A DNA stretch of 64,000 nucleotides from Amycolatopsis sp. NBRC 101858 (GCF_030269325.1 NZ_BSTD01000005.1:515391-579390), one strand, 5' to 3'. Counted from the first letter of the stretch, positions 53,547 to 62,023 are shown. Notes: generated by a model not told the origin, from the sequence alone. A program made the numbers and translations.

Positions 53547-54413
53547 GTGACGGCGAAGATTCTCGACGGCAAGGCCACCAAGAACGCCATTTTCGCGGAG
53601 CTCGAGCCGCGCGTCGCGGCGCTGGCCGCGAAGGGGGTGACGCCGGGCCTGGGCACCGTCCTGGTCGGCGACGACCCGGGGTCGCACTCGTACGTGCGGA
53701 TGAAGCACGCCGACAGCGGAAAGATCGGGATCAACTCGATCCGCCGCGACCTGCCGGCCGACATCACCCAGGAGAAGCTCGAAGCCGTCGTCGACGAGCT
53801 GAACGCCGACCCGTCCTGCCACGGCTACATCGTCCAGCTGCCGCTGCCGAAGCACCTCGACGCGAACCGCGTGCTCGAGCGCATCGACCCGGAGAAGGAC
53901 GCCGACGGCCTCGCCCCGGTCAGCCTCGGCCGGCTGGTGCTCGGCCAGCAGGGCGCGCTGCCGTGCACGCCGTACGGGATCATCGAGCTGCTCAAGCGCC
54001 ACGGCGTCGAGCTGAACGGCGCACGCGTCACCGTGGTCGGCCGCGGCATCACCGTCGGCCGGACGCTGGGCCTGCTGCTGACCCGCCGCAGCGAGAACTC
54101 GACCGTCACCTTGTGCCACACCGGCACCCGCGACCTCGCCGCCGAGGTCCGCCGGGCGGACATCGTGGTCGCCGCGGCCGGCGTGCCGGGGATCATCACG
54201 CCGGACATGGTCGCGCCGGGCGCCGCGGTGCTCGACGTGGGCGTGTCCCACGTGGACGGCAAGCTCACCGGTGATGTTCACCCGGACGTGGCCGAGGTGG
54301 CCGGCTGGATTTCGCCGAACCCCGGCGGGGTCGGGCCGATGACCCGGGCGATGCTGGTGAGCAACGTCGTCGAAGCGGCGGAGCGCTCGGTCCAAGGTCT
54401 CCAGGGCCGATGA
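53547..54413 (+). CDS. folD: Methylenetetrahydrofolate dehydrogenase/cyclohydrolase
   Basis: 288 residues, normal FolD length. It interconverts 5,10-methylene-THF and 10-formyl-THF. HSYVRMKHADSGKIGI holds the catalytic Lys region, VQLPLPKHLD and GRGITVGRTLGLLL the folate and NADP sites, and ISPNPGGVGPMT the end motif. A CAGAAT -10-like hexamer lies seven bases before the GTG, so a leaderless start is likely; ATG 53538 is in frame but inside that hexamer. folD is followed by DUF3017 as in Mycobacterium (Rv3356c-Rv3355c). Confidence 0.95.
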   Translation: MTAKILDGKATKNAIFAELEPRVAALAAKGVTPGLGTVLVGDDPGSHSYVRMKHADSGKIGINSIRRDLPADITQEKLEAVVDELNADPSCHGYIVQLPLPKHLDANRVLERIDPEKDADGLAPVSLGRLVLGQQGALPCTPYGIIELLKRHGVELNGARVTVVGRGITVGRTLGLLLTRRSENSTVTLCHTGTRDLAAEVRRADIVVAAAGVPGIITPDMVAPGAAVLDVGVSHVDGKLTGDVHPDVAEVAGWISPNPGGVGPMTRAMLVSNVVEAAERSVQGLQGR

Positions 54414-54733
54414 CGATGACCGAGGACCGGCGGGACGTGCACGACCGCCGGGGCGGACGGGCCAGGTTCACCCAGCTGCCGTTCGCGGTGGTGCTGCTGG
54501 TGGTGGCCGTCGCGGTGCTGCGGATCGTCCAGTACCACTGGCGGGAGGGCGCGGCGCTGATCGGCGCCGCACTCCTCCTCGCCGGGGTGCTGCGGGCGGT
54601 GCTGCCGACGGAGCGGGCCGGGCTGCTCGCGATCCGCGGCAAGGTCGTCGACATCGTGACCTACACCGGCCTCGCGGCGGCGGTGCTGTACGTGGCCCTG
54701 ACGATCATCGGCGGCCCGCTCAGTTCGAGCTAG
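54410..54733 (+). CDS. DUF3017 membrane protein
   Basis: 107 residues with three hydrophobic segments (about 23-42, 47-65, 82-102). The ATG overlaps the folD stop (ATGA), so the two are coupled. The folD-DUF3017 pair is conserved in actinobacteria; the protein's role is unknown. Its stop shares a CTAG with the convergent MFS gene. Confidence 0.88.
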   Translation: MTMTEDRRDVHDRRGGRARFTQLPFAVVLLVVAVAVLRIVQYHWREGAALIGAALLLAGVLRAVLPTERAGLLAIRGKVVDIVTYTGLAAAVLYVALTIIGGPLSSS

Positions 54734-55911
54734 GAAGCCATCGCGAGCTCACGCCGTTCGGCCTTGGCCTCGCGACGGTCCAAAGTGCCCGACACGATCG
54801 CCAGCGACAGTCCGAAGACGGCCAGCAACGCGCCGACCCAGTTCGGGGCGACCAGGCCGAGCCCGCCGGCGATCACCAGGCCGCCGAGGTAGGCCCCGAT
54901 CGAGTTGGCGATGTTGAACGCGGACTGGACGGCGGCCGACACCAGGGACGGTGTGCCGCCCGCCTTCTCCATGATCCGCGCCTGCATCATCGGGCCGATC
55001 ATGAACCCGGCGACGCCGACGAAGAAGATCGTGATCGCCGCGCCGACCTTGCCCTGCGCGGTGATCGTGAAGATCCCGAGCACGCAGGCCAGCGCCAGCA
55101 GCGCGGCGTACAGGCCCGGCATCAGCGCGCGGTCGGCCAGGCGGCCGCCGAGCAGGTTGCCGATCGTCATGCCGACCCCGGCCAGGGACAGCAGCAGGGT
55201 GACGTTCGACGGCGAGTAGCCGGCGACGTCGGTCAGCATCGGCGTGATGTAGGACAGGCAGGCGAAGACGCCGCCGAGTCCGAACGTGACGATCGCCAGC
55301 GCGAGGTGCACCTGCGGCCGCTTGAACGCGCCGAGCTCGGTGCGCAGCGACGCGTCGGCGGGCCGGCCCTGGTGGGGCACCAGCTTCGCGATGGCCGCGG
55401 CGGCGACCAGGCCGATCACGGCGACGACGCCGAAGGTGGCGCGCCAGCCGACCTGCTGGCCCAGCAGCGTGCCCAGCGGCACGCCGATGACGTTCGCCAG
55501 GGTCAGGCCGAGGAACATCAGCGACACGGCCTTGGCGCGCTGGCCCGGCCCGACGAGGCTGGACGCGACGACCGCGCCCGCGCCGAAGAACGCGCCGTGG
55601 GGTAGGCCGGCCAGGAACCGGAACGCGACGCCGAACTCCTGGTTGGGGGACAGCGCGAAGAGGGCGTTGCCCAGGGTGAACAGGCCCATCATGGCCAGCA
55701 GCATGGTCTTGCGCGGCAGCCGGACGGCGACCGCGGTGAGCAGCGGGGCGCCGACGACGACGCCGAGGGCGTAGGCGGAGATGAGGTAGCCGGCGGTCGG
55801 GATGTCGACGCCGAAGTCGGCGGCCGCCTGGGGCAGCACGCCCATCATGACGAACTCGGTGGTCCCGATGCCGAAGGCTCCGATGGCGAGCGCGAGCAGC
55901 GCGACGGGCAC
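54730..55911 (-). CDS. MFS transporter, DHA1 family (AraJ/Bcr-like)
   Basis: 393 residues with 12 TM helices. ALAIGAFGIGTTEFVMMGVL is the typical first helix of AraJ/NepI-type exporters, and GFxSDxxGRR-like motif A is reduced to AVRLPRKTML. It should export small molecules such as drugs or sugars by proton antiport. A strong RBS (GGAAGGAG) precedes the GTG. A GTAA-ACGA-TTAC element (55931-55942) precedes the gene and may be an operator. The ArsR gene upstream is separated by a terminator, so it has its own promoter. Confidence 0.88.
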   Translation of the reverse strand: MPVALLALAIGAFGIGTTEFVMMGVLPQAAADFGVDIPTAGYLISAYALGVVVGAPLLTAVAVRLPRKTMLLAMMGLFTLGNALFALSPNQEFGVAFRFLAGLPHGAFFGAGAVVASSLVGPGQRAKAVSLMFLGLTLANVIGVPLGTLLGQQVGWRATFGVVAVIGLVAAAAIAKLVPHQGRPADASLRTELGAFKRPQVHLALAIVTFGLGGVFACLSYITPMLTDVAGYSPSNVTLLLSLAGVGMTIGNLLGGRLADRALMPGLYAALLALACVLGIFTITAQGKVGAAITIFFVGVAGFMIGPMMQARIMEKAGGTPSLVSAAVQSAFNIANSIGAYLGGLVIAGGLGLVAPNWVGALLAVFGLSLAIVSGTLDRREAKAERRELAMAS

Positions 55912-55994
55912 GGCACTCCTTCCAAGGTGGGTAAACGATTACTTGGCCGATCCGGGGTTGCGTACTGGATCGGTTCAGTCGGTGGACACAAAAG

Positions 55995-56031
55995 AGGACA
56001 GCCCTGCGGCCCCAGCGCCGTCGGCTGTCCT
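55995..56031 (-). terminator. Intrinsic terminator after the ArsR gene
   Basis: A 9-bp stem (AGGACAGCC with GGCTGTCCT) followed on the minus strand by CTTTTGTG. It ends the ArsR transcript 75 bases after its stop and separates it from the MFS promoter. Confidence 0.7.
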
Positions 56032-56105
56032 ACGCACAGTCCAACAAGGGAAGGGGTGCGTTGTCATCCCGATAGCGGGTGACGATCCACACCGTAACGC
56101 GATGA

Positions 56106-56429
56106 TCAGCGCGGAGCGGCCAGGACGCCGTTCAGCAGGCCGGGGAACAGGGCGTCGAGATCGTTGCGGCGCAACGAGTTGAACCGGGTCGTCCCCTCCT
56201 GGCGGCCGGCCACGACGCCGGCCTGGCGCAGGATGCTCAGGTGGTGGGTGATTGTGGACTTGGTCACCGGGACGGTGAGCGCGCCGCACGCGAGCTCGCA
56301 GTCCGCCGCCGCGAGCTGGCGGACGATGCCCAGCCGCACCGGGTCGGCCAGGGCGCGGAGCACCCCTTCGACGGTGATCTCGTCCAGCTCCGGGTGAACG
56401 ATCGGCGGCAGCGCGGCGGTCTTGGCCAT
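56106..56429 (-). CDS. ArsR-type HTH regulator
   Basis: 107 residues. The winged HTH is seen in VEGVLRALADPVRLGIVRQL, VTKSTITHHLSILRQAGVV and GRQEGTTRFNSLRRND, the last being the wing. No CxC metal site is visible; the two Cys are in DCELACG. It probably represses the divergent MFS gene via the palindrome at 56493-56504, and perhaps the downstream MFS gene too. Confidence 0.88.
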   Translation of the reverse strand: MAKTAALPPIVHPELDEITVEGVLRALADPVRLGIVRQLAAADCELACGALTVPVTKSTITHHLSILRQAGVVAGRQEGTTRFNSLRRNDLDALFPGLLNGVLAAPR

Positions 56430-56492
56430 GAGGCCATTGTACGACGCCGGTCGAAATTGTCGGAGGGGCGTAGTACGGTGATGGTCGAACTA

Positions 56493-56504
56493 CGACGTTC
56501 GTCG
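56493..56504. promoter_or_regulatory. Candidate ArsR operator
   Basis: CGACG-TT-CGTCG, a perfect 12-bp palindrome, lies between the divergent ArsR and MFS genes, near a TAGTAC -10-like hexamer. A second CGAAC-N6-GTTCG repeat overlaps it. Confidence 0.5.
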
Positions 56505-56538
56505 AACCAATCACCCGCTCCGCTTGGGGGACTCACCC

Positions 56539-57714
56539 ATGTCCACACCCTCGTCCTCGAGGATCTCGGTGCTGGCCTTCGGCGCGTTCGGCGTCGGGAC
56601 CAGCGGGTACATCGTGGCCGGGCTGCTGCCGGCGCTGACCGGTGAGCTGCACGTCTCGGCCACCGCCGCGGCGCAGCTCGTCACCGCCTTCGCCATCGCG
56701 TACGCGGTCGGCTCGCCGATCTTCGCCGCCGTCACCGGCACCTGGGAGCGCCGGACGCTGCTGGTCGCCGCGCTCGCCGTGACCGCCGCCGGCAACCTGT
56801 TCGCCGCGCTCGCGCCCGGCTACGGCACGCTCCTGCTGGCCCGGGTGGTGACCGCGATCGGCGCCGCGGTGTTCACCCCGGCGGCGAGTGCCGTCGCGGC
56901 CCAGCTGACCAGCCCGGAACGCCGGGGCCGCGCGATCGCGCTCGTGTTCGGCGGGCTGACCGTCGCGCTCATCTTCGGCGTGCCGCTGGGCAGTCTCATC
57001 TCGCAGCACCTCGGCTACCGGACGGCGTTCGCGCTGGTCGCCGCGTTCTCGCTGGCGAGCGCGCTGGCCGTGCGGATGGCGCTGCCGTCGGTCGCCGCGC
57101 CGCCGCGGGTCACCCTGGCCGAACGGTTCGCCGCCGGCCGCGACCCGCGCGTGCTCGTCATGCTGGCCGTGACGGTCCTCGGGTGCCTCGCCGCGTTCAT
57201 GGTCTACACGTTCGTGTCCCCGCTGCTGGCCGCGACCGCGGGCCTCCACGGCACGGCCGTCACGATCCTGCTCTTCTGCTACGGCGTCGGCGGCGCGGTC
57301 GGCAACTTCGCCGGCGGCCGGGCGGCCGACCGCTGGGGTTCGCGCGCGCCGCTGCTCGTCGTGACGGCCGGGATCACCGTCGTGCTGGCGCTGCTGCCGG
57401 TCGCGACGACAACCCCGATCGCGGCCGGCGTGGCGCTGTTCCTGTGGGGCGTGGCGACGTGGTCGTTCAGCCCGCCGGTGCAGCACCGCCTGATCGAGCT
57501 GGCCCCGGGCCACGCGGGCCTGGTGCTCTCGCTCAACGCGTCGGCGATCTACCTCGGCGTCGGGCTGTCCGGCGTGGTCGGGGGCGCGGTCCTGACGTCC
57601 GGCGGGCCACTGGTGCTGCCCGAGGTCGCGGCGGCGCTGACCCTGGTGGCACTGGTGCTCGTCGGCACCGCGTGGGGCCGCGTCCGCGCGCCGCGGGAAG
57701 AGGTCACCGTCTAG
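56539..57714 (+). CDS. MFS transporter, DHA1 family
   Basis: 391 residues with 12 TM helices. SVLAFGAFGVGTSGYIVAGL begins TM1, and the loop between TM2 and TM3 shows GTWERRTLLVAAL instead of the standard motif A. It should be an exporter under the divergent ArsR-type regulator. ATG 56539 has GGGGGA seven bases upstream; a TTG five codons earlier is less likely. The stop TAG lies in the left CTAG flank of an IS remnant. Confidence 0.88.
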   Translation: MSTPSSSRISVLAFGAFGVGTSGYIVAGLLPALTGELHVSATAAAQLVTAFAIAYAVGSPIFAAVTGTWERRTLLVAALAVTAAGNLFAALAPGYGTLLLARVVTAIGAAVFTPAASAVAAQLTSPERRGRAIALVFGGLTVALIFGVPLGSLISQHLGYRTAFALVAAFSLASALAVRMALPSVAAPPRVTLAERFAAGRDPRVLVMLAVTVLGCLAAFMVYTFVSPLLAATAGLHGTAVTILLFCYGVGGAVGNFAGGRAADRWGSRAPLLVVTAGITVVLALLPVATTTPIAAGVALFLWGVATWSFSPPVQHRLIELAPGHAGLVLSLNASAIYLGVGLSGVVGGAVLTSGGPLVLPEVAAALTLVALVLVGTAWGRVRAPREEVTV

Positions 57715-57976
57715 GAGCTGTCCTGCGGGTAGCCGAGTCCACGAAACGGTTTAGCCGGCTGGAGCACCGCTCGACCACGTTGCGCTGCTTGTAGACCTCG
57801 GTGTCGAAGGCCGGTGCTCGCCCGCCACGGGGGCTTTGCCCTTGCGGCGGGCGACCTGGTCATCGCGCTCCGGGCTGACGAAGGTGATCCGCCGGGTCCG
57901 CATCGCCTGACGGGCCGAGGGATGCGAATACGCTTTGCCCGCGATCACCGTGGCCAGATCACTTACCGGACACGCC
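57715..57976 (-). mobile_element. IS5-type remnant (MITE-like) flanked by CTAG
   Basis: 262 bases between two copies of CTAG (57711-57714 and 57977-57980), the target duplication type of IS5-group elements. The ends read GAGCTGTCC and, on the other strand, GGCGTGTCC: an imperfect inverted repeat. On the minus strand a degenerate transposase C-terminus can be read: VIAGKAYSHPSARQAMRTRR and ERDDQVARRKGKAP, then after a frameshift PAFDTEVYKQRNVVER, which are the DDE-domain end motifs of IS5 transposases. The N-terminal two thirds is deleted, so it cannot move by itself. Confidence 0.75.
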
Positions 57977-58165
57977 CTAGTCGGCGTGGGCCTGGACTTC
58001 GCAGTCCGGGCCCGGGTAGACGAGGGCTTCGTGCCCGTCGGCGAACCGCACCAGGTAGGGCGGGGCGCCGTCGGGCCCGCGGACCTCGAGGATTTCGCCG
58101 CGCTGTTCCGCCGAGCCGACGGTACGGCCGTGTACCTGGATTTCGTCTCCCACTCCTGCGTGCAT
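57977..58165 (-). CDS. DUF1918 small protein
   Basis: 62 residues: MHAGVGDEIQVHGRTVG, then RRGEILEVRGP-like EQRGEILEVRGPDGAPPYLV and DGHEALVYPGPDCEV. This is the SH3-like DUF1918 fold common in actinomycetes; function unknown. Its TAG stop lies in the right CTAG flank of the IS remnant, so the insertion left it intact. Confidence 0.85.
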   Translation of the reverse strand: MHAGVGDEIQVHGRTVGSAEQRGEILEVRGPDGAPPYLVRFADGHEALVYPGPDCEVQAHAD

Positions 58166-58237
58166 GACTGCACCTCCGGGTCCAGAGTAGGAGCGCGGAT
58201 CGTTCCGCGGTCCCGGCGAACGGGTTAGAATCCCGGT

Positions 58238-58279
58238 ATGAACAGCGAAATCGGAGGCGCCGCGCCTCGGCGCCGGTGA
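58238..58279 (+). CDS. Leaderless mini-ORF (13 codons) coupled to the SpoU gene
   Basis: TAGAAT (58226-58231) lies six bases before an ATG that opens MNSEIGGAAPRRR and stops at TGA overlapping the GTG of the next gene (GTGA). The geometry fits a leaderless leader peptide that delivers ribosomes to the downstream start, which has no RBS of its own. No amino-acid-rich attenuator pattern is visible. Confidence 0.45.
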   Translation: MNSEIGGAAPRRR

Positions 58280-58794
58280 GCCCCGCGATCCGGGTCCGCA
58301 CGCCACGCGAGCTGCGGAAGTCCCGGCGCACCACCGCACATTCCTGTTGGGGTCACCTGGTGGCCGCCCCGCTCTGGCCGTTGCACGGCGCGAATCTCGG
58401 CACGCTCCTGCGCACCTGTGACGCCGTCGGCGCGTGCCTGGCGGTGCCGCGGTTCCCGTGGGTGCCCGAGGCGTTGAGACGCGGAAACACGTTGCGGCGC
58501 CCGGCATGCGTGCACTGGGTGCACGACCCACCGGGCTGGCTGGCCCGCGAGCGCGCGGCGGGCACGCGGGTCGTCGGCGTCGAACTGGCGGAGGAATCGG
58601 TGCGGCTGGCGGATCTCCCCGCCGCCCGCGGGCGCACGATCGCCGTGCTCGGCCACGAGCAGACCGGCATCCCGCCCGAGGCGCTCGACCTGCTCGACAC
58701 CGTCGTCGAAATCCCGATGGTGGGCACCGGTGCGAGCCTGAACGTCGCGGTGGCGGGGAGTCTGGTGCTGTACAAACTCGCCGGGCTGCTGTGA
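58276..58794 (+). CDS. TrmH/SpoU-family RNA 2'-O-methyltransferase
   Basis: 172 residues, SPOUT fold. Motif 1 is HGANLGTLLRTCDAVGACL, motif 2 is IAVLGHEQTGIPPEALDLLD, and motif 3 is IPMVGTGASLNVAVAGSLVL, which form the trefoil knot and SAM site. It should methylate a ribose in tRNA or rRNA; the target is unknown. There is no N-terminal substrate-binding domain. Confidence 0.9.
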   Translation: MSPAIRVRTPRELRKSRRTTAHSCWGHLVAAPLWPLHGANLGTLLRTCDAVGACLAVPRFPWVPEALRRGNTLRRPACVHWVHDPPGWLARERAAGTRVVGVELAEESVRLADLPAARGRTIAVLGHEQTGIPPEALDLLDTVVEIPMVGTGASLNVAVAGSLVLYKLAGLL

Positions 58795-58850
58795 GCAGGT
58801 CGAGTCCACTTCGGACATCGACAACGGTCCCGAGTGGACGTCCGGGTGCG

Positions 58851-59327
58851 TCAGCCCGTCTTGGCCGCGGCCTTGGCGGCCTTCTTGAACGCGCGGACCT
58901 CGCCGAGCGTCTCGGCGCTGGTGACGTCGGCGATCGACCGGCGTGAGCCGCGGTCGCCGTACGACCCGGCCGCCTCGCGCCAGCCCTTCGGCTGGACGCC
59001 GCGCTGCTTGCCCAGCAGGGCGAGGAAGATCTTCGCCTTTTGCTCGCCGAACCCGGGCAGCGCCCGCAGCCGCTTCAGGACTTCCGGGCCGTCGGGCTTC
59101 GGGCGGCCGTCGAGCCAGATGCCCTCGGTCCGGCCGTCGTAGTTCTCGATGATGTGCTGGGCGAGCGCGTGGACGCGGCGGGCCATCGAGCCGCCGTAGC
59201 GGTGGATGGCCGGCGGCACGACGCACATCTCGACGAACGTCTCCACGTCGGTCGCGGCGATCTTCGCCAGCGCGAAGCCGTCCATCCGGTCGGCGATCTT
59301 CCGCGGGCCGGCGAAGGCGTGCTCCAT
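58851..59327 (-). pseudogene. HhH-GPD base-excision-repair-like gene, 5' truncated
   Basis: 158 residues from the ATG. HhH-GPD family features: FVEMCVVPPAIHRYGGSMAR, and the helix-hairpin-helix LRALPGFGEQKAKIFLALLG with the catalytic-type region after it. Full-length members start about 35 residues earlier with a helix ending LLDQQYPMEHAF; here the frame upstream of the ATG reads FPFVLDQQYPM and then meets a TGA (59361-59363), so the normal N-terminus is missing. It may be a pseudogene or a shortened protein. The break marks the edge of the defence island. Confidence 0.7.
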
Positions 59328-59360
59328 CGGGTACTGCTGGTCGAGGACGAAGGGGAAATG

Positions 59361-59624
59361 TCACCTAAAGTCTTCAGGCCGCCACTTTTCGTAGTTGGAG
59401 AGCTGAACTGTGCCGTGCCGTGAGCTGGCGGTGGTGGCCTTGTGTGGGGCTTGCTGTGACCGGGCAGGTGCAGCGTCGGTGGAGCGCTTGCGTTGAACGA
59501 GACCGGTCAGGTGCTTGATCCTGGTCTGAAGCCCGTAGGCGTCGCCGACAGAATCGTTCTCGGCGTCCGCGGCCCTCTCTGAGGTCGCTTGCCAGTCGCC
59601 GAACAGACGACGGGAGCCGTTGGA
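59361..59624 (-). pseudogene. Coding-like fragment at the island edge, no start codon
   Basis: On the minus strand a frame runs from the TAG at 59625-59627 to TGA 59361-59363 and has protein-like composition (for example RRLFGDWQATSERAADAEN, YGLQTRIKHLTGLVQRKR, SNYEKWRPEDFR), but contains no ATG, GTG or TTG. It looks like the 3' end of a foreign gene, cut off and ending just at the junction with the truncated HhH-GPD gene. No family is recognised; an integrase relic is only a guess. It overlaps the promoter of the nSTAND gene. Confidence 0.4.
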
Positions 59625-59633
59625 CTACACAGG

Positions 59634-59639
59634 TAGAGT
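59634..59639 (+). promoter_or_regulatory. -10 element of the nSTAND gene
   Basis: TAGAGT, six bases before the GTG start, so the transcript is probably leaderless. No convincing -35 was found. Confidence 0.45.
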
Positions 59640-59645
59640 TCGAGA

Positions 59646-61901
59646 GTGGATGGGTACGACCTCGGCCGCTTGACCGACTTCGACTTCGAGGAGCTCTGTA
59701 AGGACCTCTTCGAGATCGTCCTCGATCGCCCACTCGAAGTGTTCGCCCCTGGCCGCGATGGTGGGATCGACCTCAGGTACATCGCTCCAGCCTCGGGGCG
59801 CAAAACGGTCATTCAGTGCAAACACTGGATGAAGTCCGGTAGCAAGGCCCTGATCAGACACCTTCGGAAGGCGGAGCTTCCCAAGGTCAAACGCCTCGCG
59901 CCGGATCGCTATCTCGTCGCCACGACCGTGGATCTCACTGTCAGCGCGAAGGATGAGATCGCCGAGATCTTTTCGGATTTCGTGCGTTCTCCCGGGGACA
60001 TCTACGGGGCGTCCGAGGTCGCGGCCTTGCTTCGGAAACACCCTGAGATCGTGCGCCGGCACATCCGGCTCTGGCTCGCCAGCACCGCCGTGCTCGGTTC
60101 GCTGCTGAACCGGGACATCCTGCTCCGATCCCGGGCTCTCGCGCTCGACATAGACGAGAGCTTGCGGCGCTTCGCCCCTCATCCCGGCCGGGACCATGCC
60201 CGGCGATTGCTCGACGAACAGCACAGCTGTCTCATCGCTGGTCCGCCCGGCGTAGGCAAGACCACGCTGGCCCACGTTCTCCTGGCTGACCACCAAGCCG
60301 AAGGCTTCACGATCGTCGAAGCCACCAACCGGCTGGACGACGTTCACCGCATGTGGGACGACGACGAAAAGCAGATCTTCTTCGTCGACGACTTGATCGG
60401 CCAGACGACGCTGGACGAAGGTGCGGCCCGGCTGGCGAACCAAGAGCTGCCCCGGCTGTTGCGCATGATGAAGAACTCACCGACCAAGCGCCTGGTCCTC
60501 ACCAGTCGGAACTATCTCGTCAAGCAAGCGCGGGAACACCACGAGCGCTTGGACGCCCGCGGCCTCGACCCCTACGAGTGCACCGTCGATGCGGCGGCCT
60601 TGACCTCGGACATCCGGGCGGAGATCTTCTACAACCACGTCTATTTCTCCGACCTGGATCCGGGCCAACGTGCCCAACTGGCGGAGCAGGCCGTGTACAG
60701 GTCGATCATCCACCACCGCAACTACAGCCCGCGGCTGCTGGAACACGCGATCGCCGAGATCGTCGAGTTCCCGCCGGATGAATCCGGGAACGTCGCGGCT
60801 GCCATTCTGCAGAACTTCGAGAATCCGGCCCACCTGTGGGAAAGGCTCATCGAAGACGTACTCGACGCGGATGCGCTGGCCCTAGTGCTCACGCTCTACA
60901 CGGCCAACCGCTCTGCGGACCACGACCTGCTGCGCGATGCCTGGCGCGCGCACGCCGGGCTGAGTGCGACGTCCGACGCCGACCGCAGGTTTCGCCGGTC
61001 ACTGCGCCGTCTCGAACCTGTCATTGCGAAGTTCGGGGAAGGGCGGGGCGGCCGGGTTGAGTTCAGCAACCCTTCGATCGTCGACTTCCTCCACGGTCAT
61101 TTGGCCAGGCATCCGGAGCTCATCGAAGCACTGTGCGGTTCGGCGGTGTACCTGGACCAGCTCGTCACCGTTTGGACGGCGGCCACTCGGTCGAATCGGC
61201 CCGCTCTGCGCACCGCGGTCGTCGACCGGGTCCACCGGTTTCATGATGCGATCGTCCGGATACAGGAATCGGGGGCGCTCCTCGGCGAATACCGCTACGA
61301 CAACGCAGCGGCCGAAGTGGAGTTCATCGTCGCGCTCGGGAAAACAGGTGAGTCCGCCGAGCTCGCGTCGATCGGTGATGTGTTCCTCGCGGAGCTCGGG
61401 GACGACTCGCACACCAGCGCGAGCACGCTCTACCAGCTGACGGGCGATGTTGCGGCGTCATCCGTGCCGGAGTGGCGTCTCCATGCCAGGAAGCTCGCGG
61501 AATGGACCTTCTCGGCCGCGATGTCCGAGATCTACGGCTGGGAGGATCTCCAGCGGCTGCTGGCGATCCTGGACGACCTCCTGCAGTTGAGCCCCGAACT
61601 GGCGGAAGTGGCAGAGCATCAGGTCGAAGACCGGAAGCACGAACTGGCCATCGCAGAACTGCAGAAGTGGGCCGATCCGGATCACGAAGCAGACATCGAC
61701 GAGGAGACACTCGACGAGATCCTGGCCTATCTGGAGACGGAGGACCACGGTCTCGAGGAGGAGTACGACCGCGCCCGGGAGTACTTCGACCGGGAACCGG
61801 AACCCGACAGCATCTCGCCCGCACAAGTGCCGGTGGCTCCGACTCCGGTGGATCATCCTCAACGCACTGATTCGATGTTCTCGACGTTCCGCGAAAAGTG
61901 A
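59646..61901 (+). CDS. Restriction-endonuclease/nSTAND-type NTPase defence protein
   Basis: 751 residues. N-terminal Mrr-like nuclease (about 1-115): LTDFDFEELCKDLFE, FAPGRDGGIDLRYI (Asp) and TVIQCKHW (QxK), a PD-(D/E)xK site. Central STAND-type NTPase: Walker A GPPGVGKTTLA (199-209), Walker B IFFVDDL (244-250), sensor KRLVLTSRNYL (281-291). The rest (about 340-751) is a long helical, presumably ligand-sensing region with no clear TPR repeats. The layout matches nuclease-nSTAND3 anti-phage proteins: phage sensing would drive oligomerisation and nuclease activation. It is convergent with the CBASS operon and has its own leaderless promoter. Confidence 0.85.
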   Translation: MDGYDLGRLTDFDFEELCKDLFEIVLDRPLEVFAPGRDGGIDLRYIAPASGRKTVIQCKHWMKSGSKALIRHLRKAELPKVKRLAPDRYLVATTVDLTVSAKDEIAEIFSDFVRSPGDIYGASEVAALLRKHPEIVRRHIRLWLASTAVLGSLLNRDILLRSRALALDIDESLRRFAPHPGRDHARRLLDEQHSCLIAGPPGVGKTTLAHVLLADHQAEGFTIVEATNRLDDVHRMWDDDEKQIFFVDDLIGQTTLDEGAARLANQELPRLLRMMKNSPTKRLVLTSRNYLVKQAREHHERLDARGLDPYECTVDAAALTSDIRAEIFYNHVYFSDLDPGQRAQLAEQAVYRSIIHHRNYSPRLLEHAIAEIVEFPPDESGNVAAAILQNFENPAHLWERLIEDVLDADALALVLTLYTANRSADHDLLRDAWRAHAGLSATSDADRRFRRSLRRLEPVIAKFGEGRGGRVEFSNPSIVDFLHGHLARHPELIEALCGSAVYLDQLVTVWTAATRSNRPALRTAVVDRVHRFHDAIVRIQESGALLGEYRYDNAAAEVEFIVALGKTGESAELASIGDVFLAELGDDSHTSASTLYQLTGDVAASSVPEWRLHARKLAEWTFSAAMSEIYGWEDLQRLLAILDDLLQLSPELAEVAEHQVEDRKHELAIAELQKWADPDHEADIDEETLDEILAYLETEDHGLEEEYDRAREYFDREPEPDSISPAQVPVAPTPVDHPQRTDSMFSTFREK

Positions 61902-62023
61902 GCACATCAACATCGTTCTTCGACCGTCGCGCGTGTTGCGGGTCACGACGTCGGTGACGGCCGGCGGGCGAGGCGTCGGTCGACTTGGCCGCGCGCGAGT
62001 GCATCGAAGGGCGAAACCTGCAA
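61902..62023. other. Convergent gap between two defence genes
   Basis: 122 bases with no gene and no clear terminator, between the ends of the nSTAND gene and the CD-NTase gene. Confidence 0.5.

Noticed and set aside
56485..56501. Possible SOS box TCGAAC...GTTCG between the ArsR and MFS genes.
   Set aside because: The spacer is six bases rather than four and the last position is not A, so it does not match the LexA consensus.
59374..59733. 119-codon minus-strand frame at the island edge.
   Set aside because: Highly basic, Ser/Arg-rich composition typical of a shadow frame; another minus-strand frame over the same bases is more protein-like, and it overlaps the start of the nSTAND gene.
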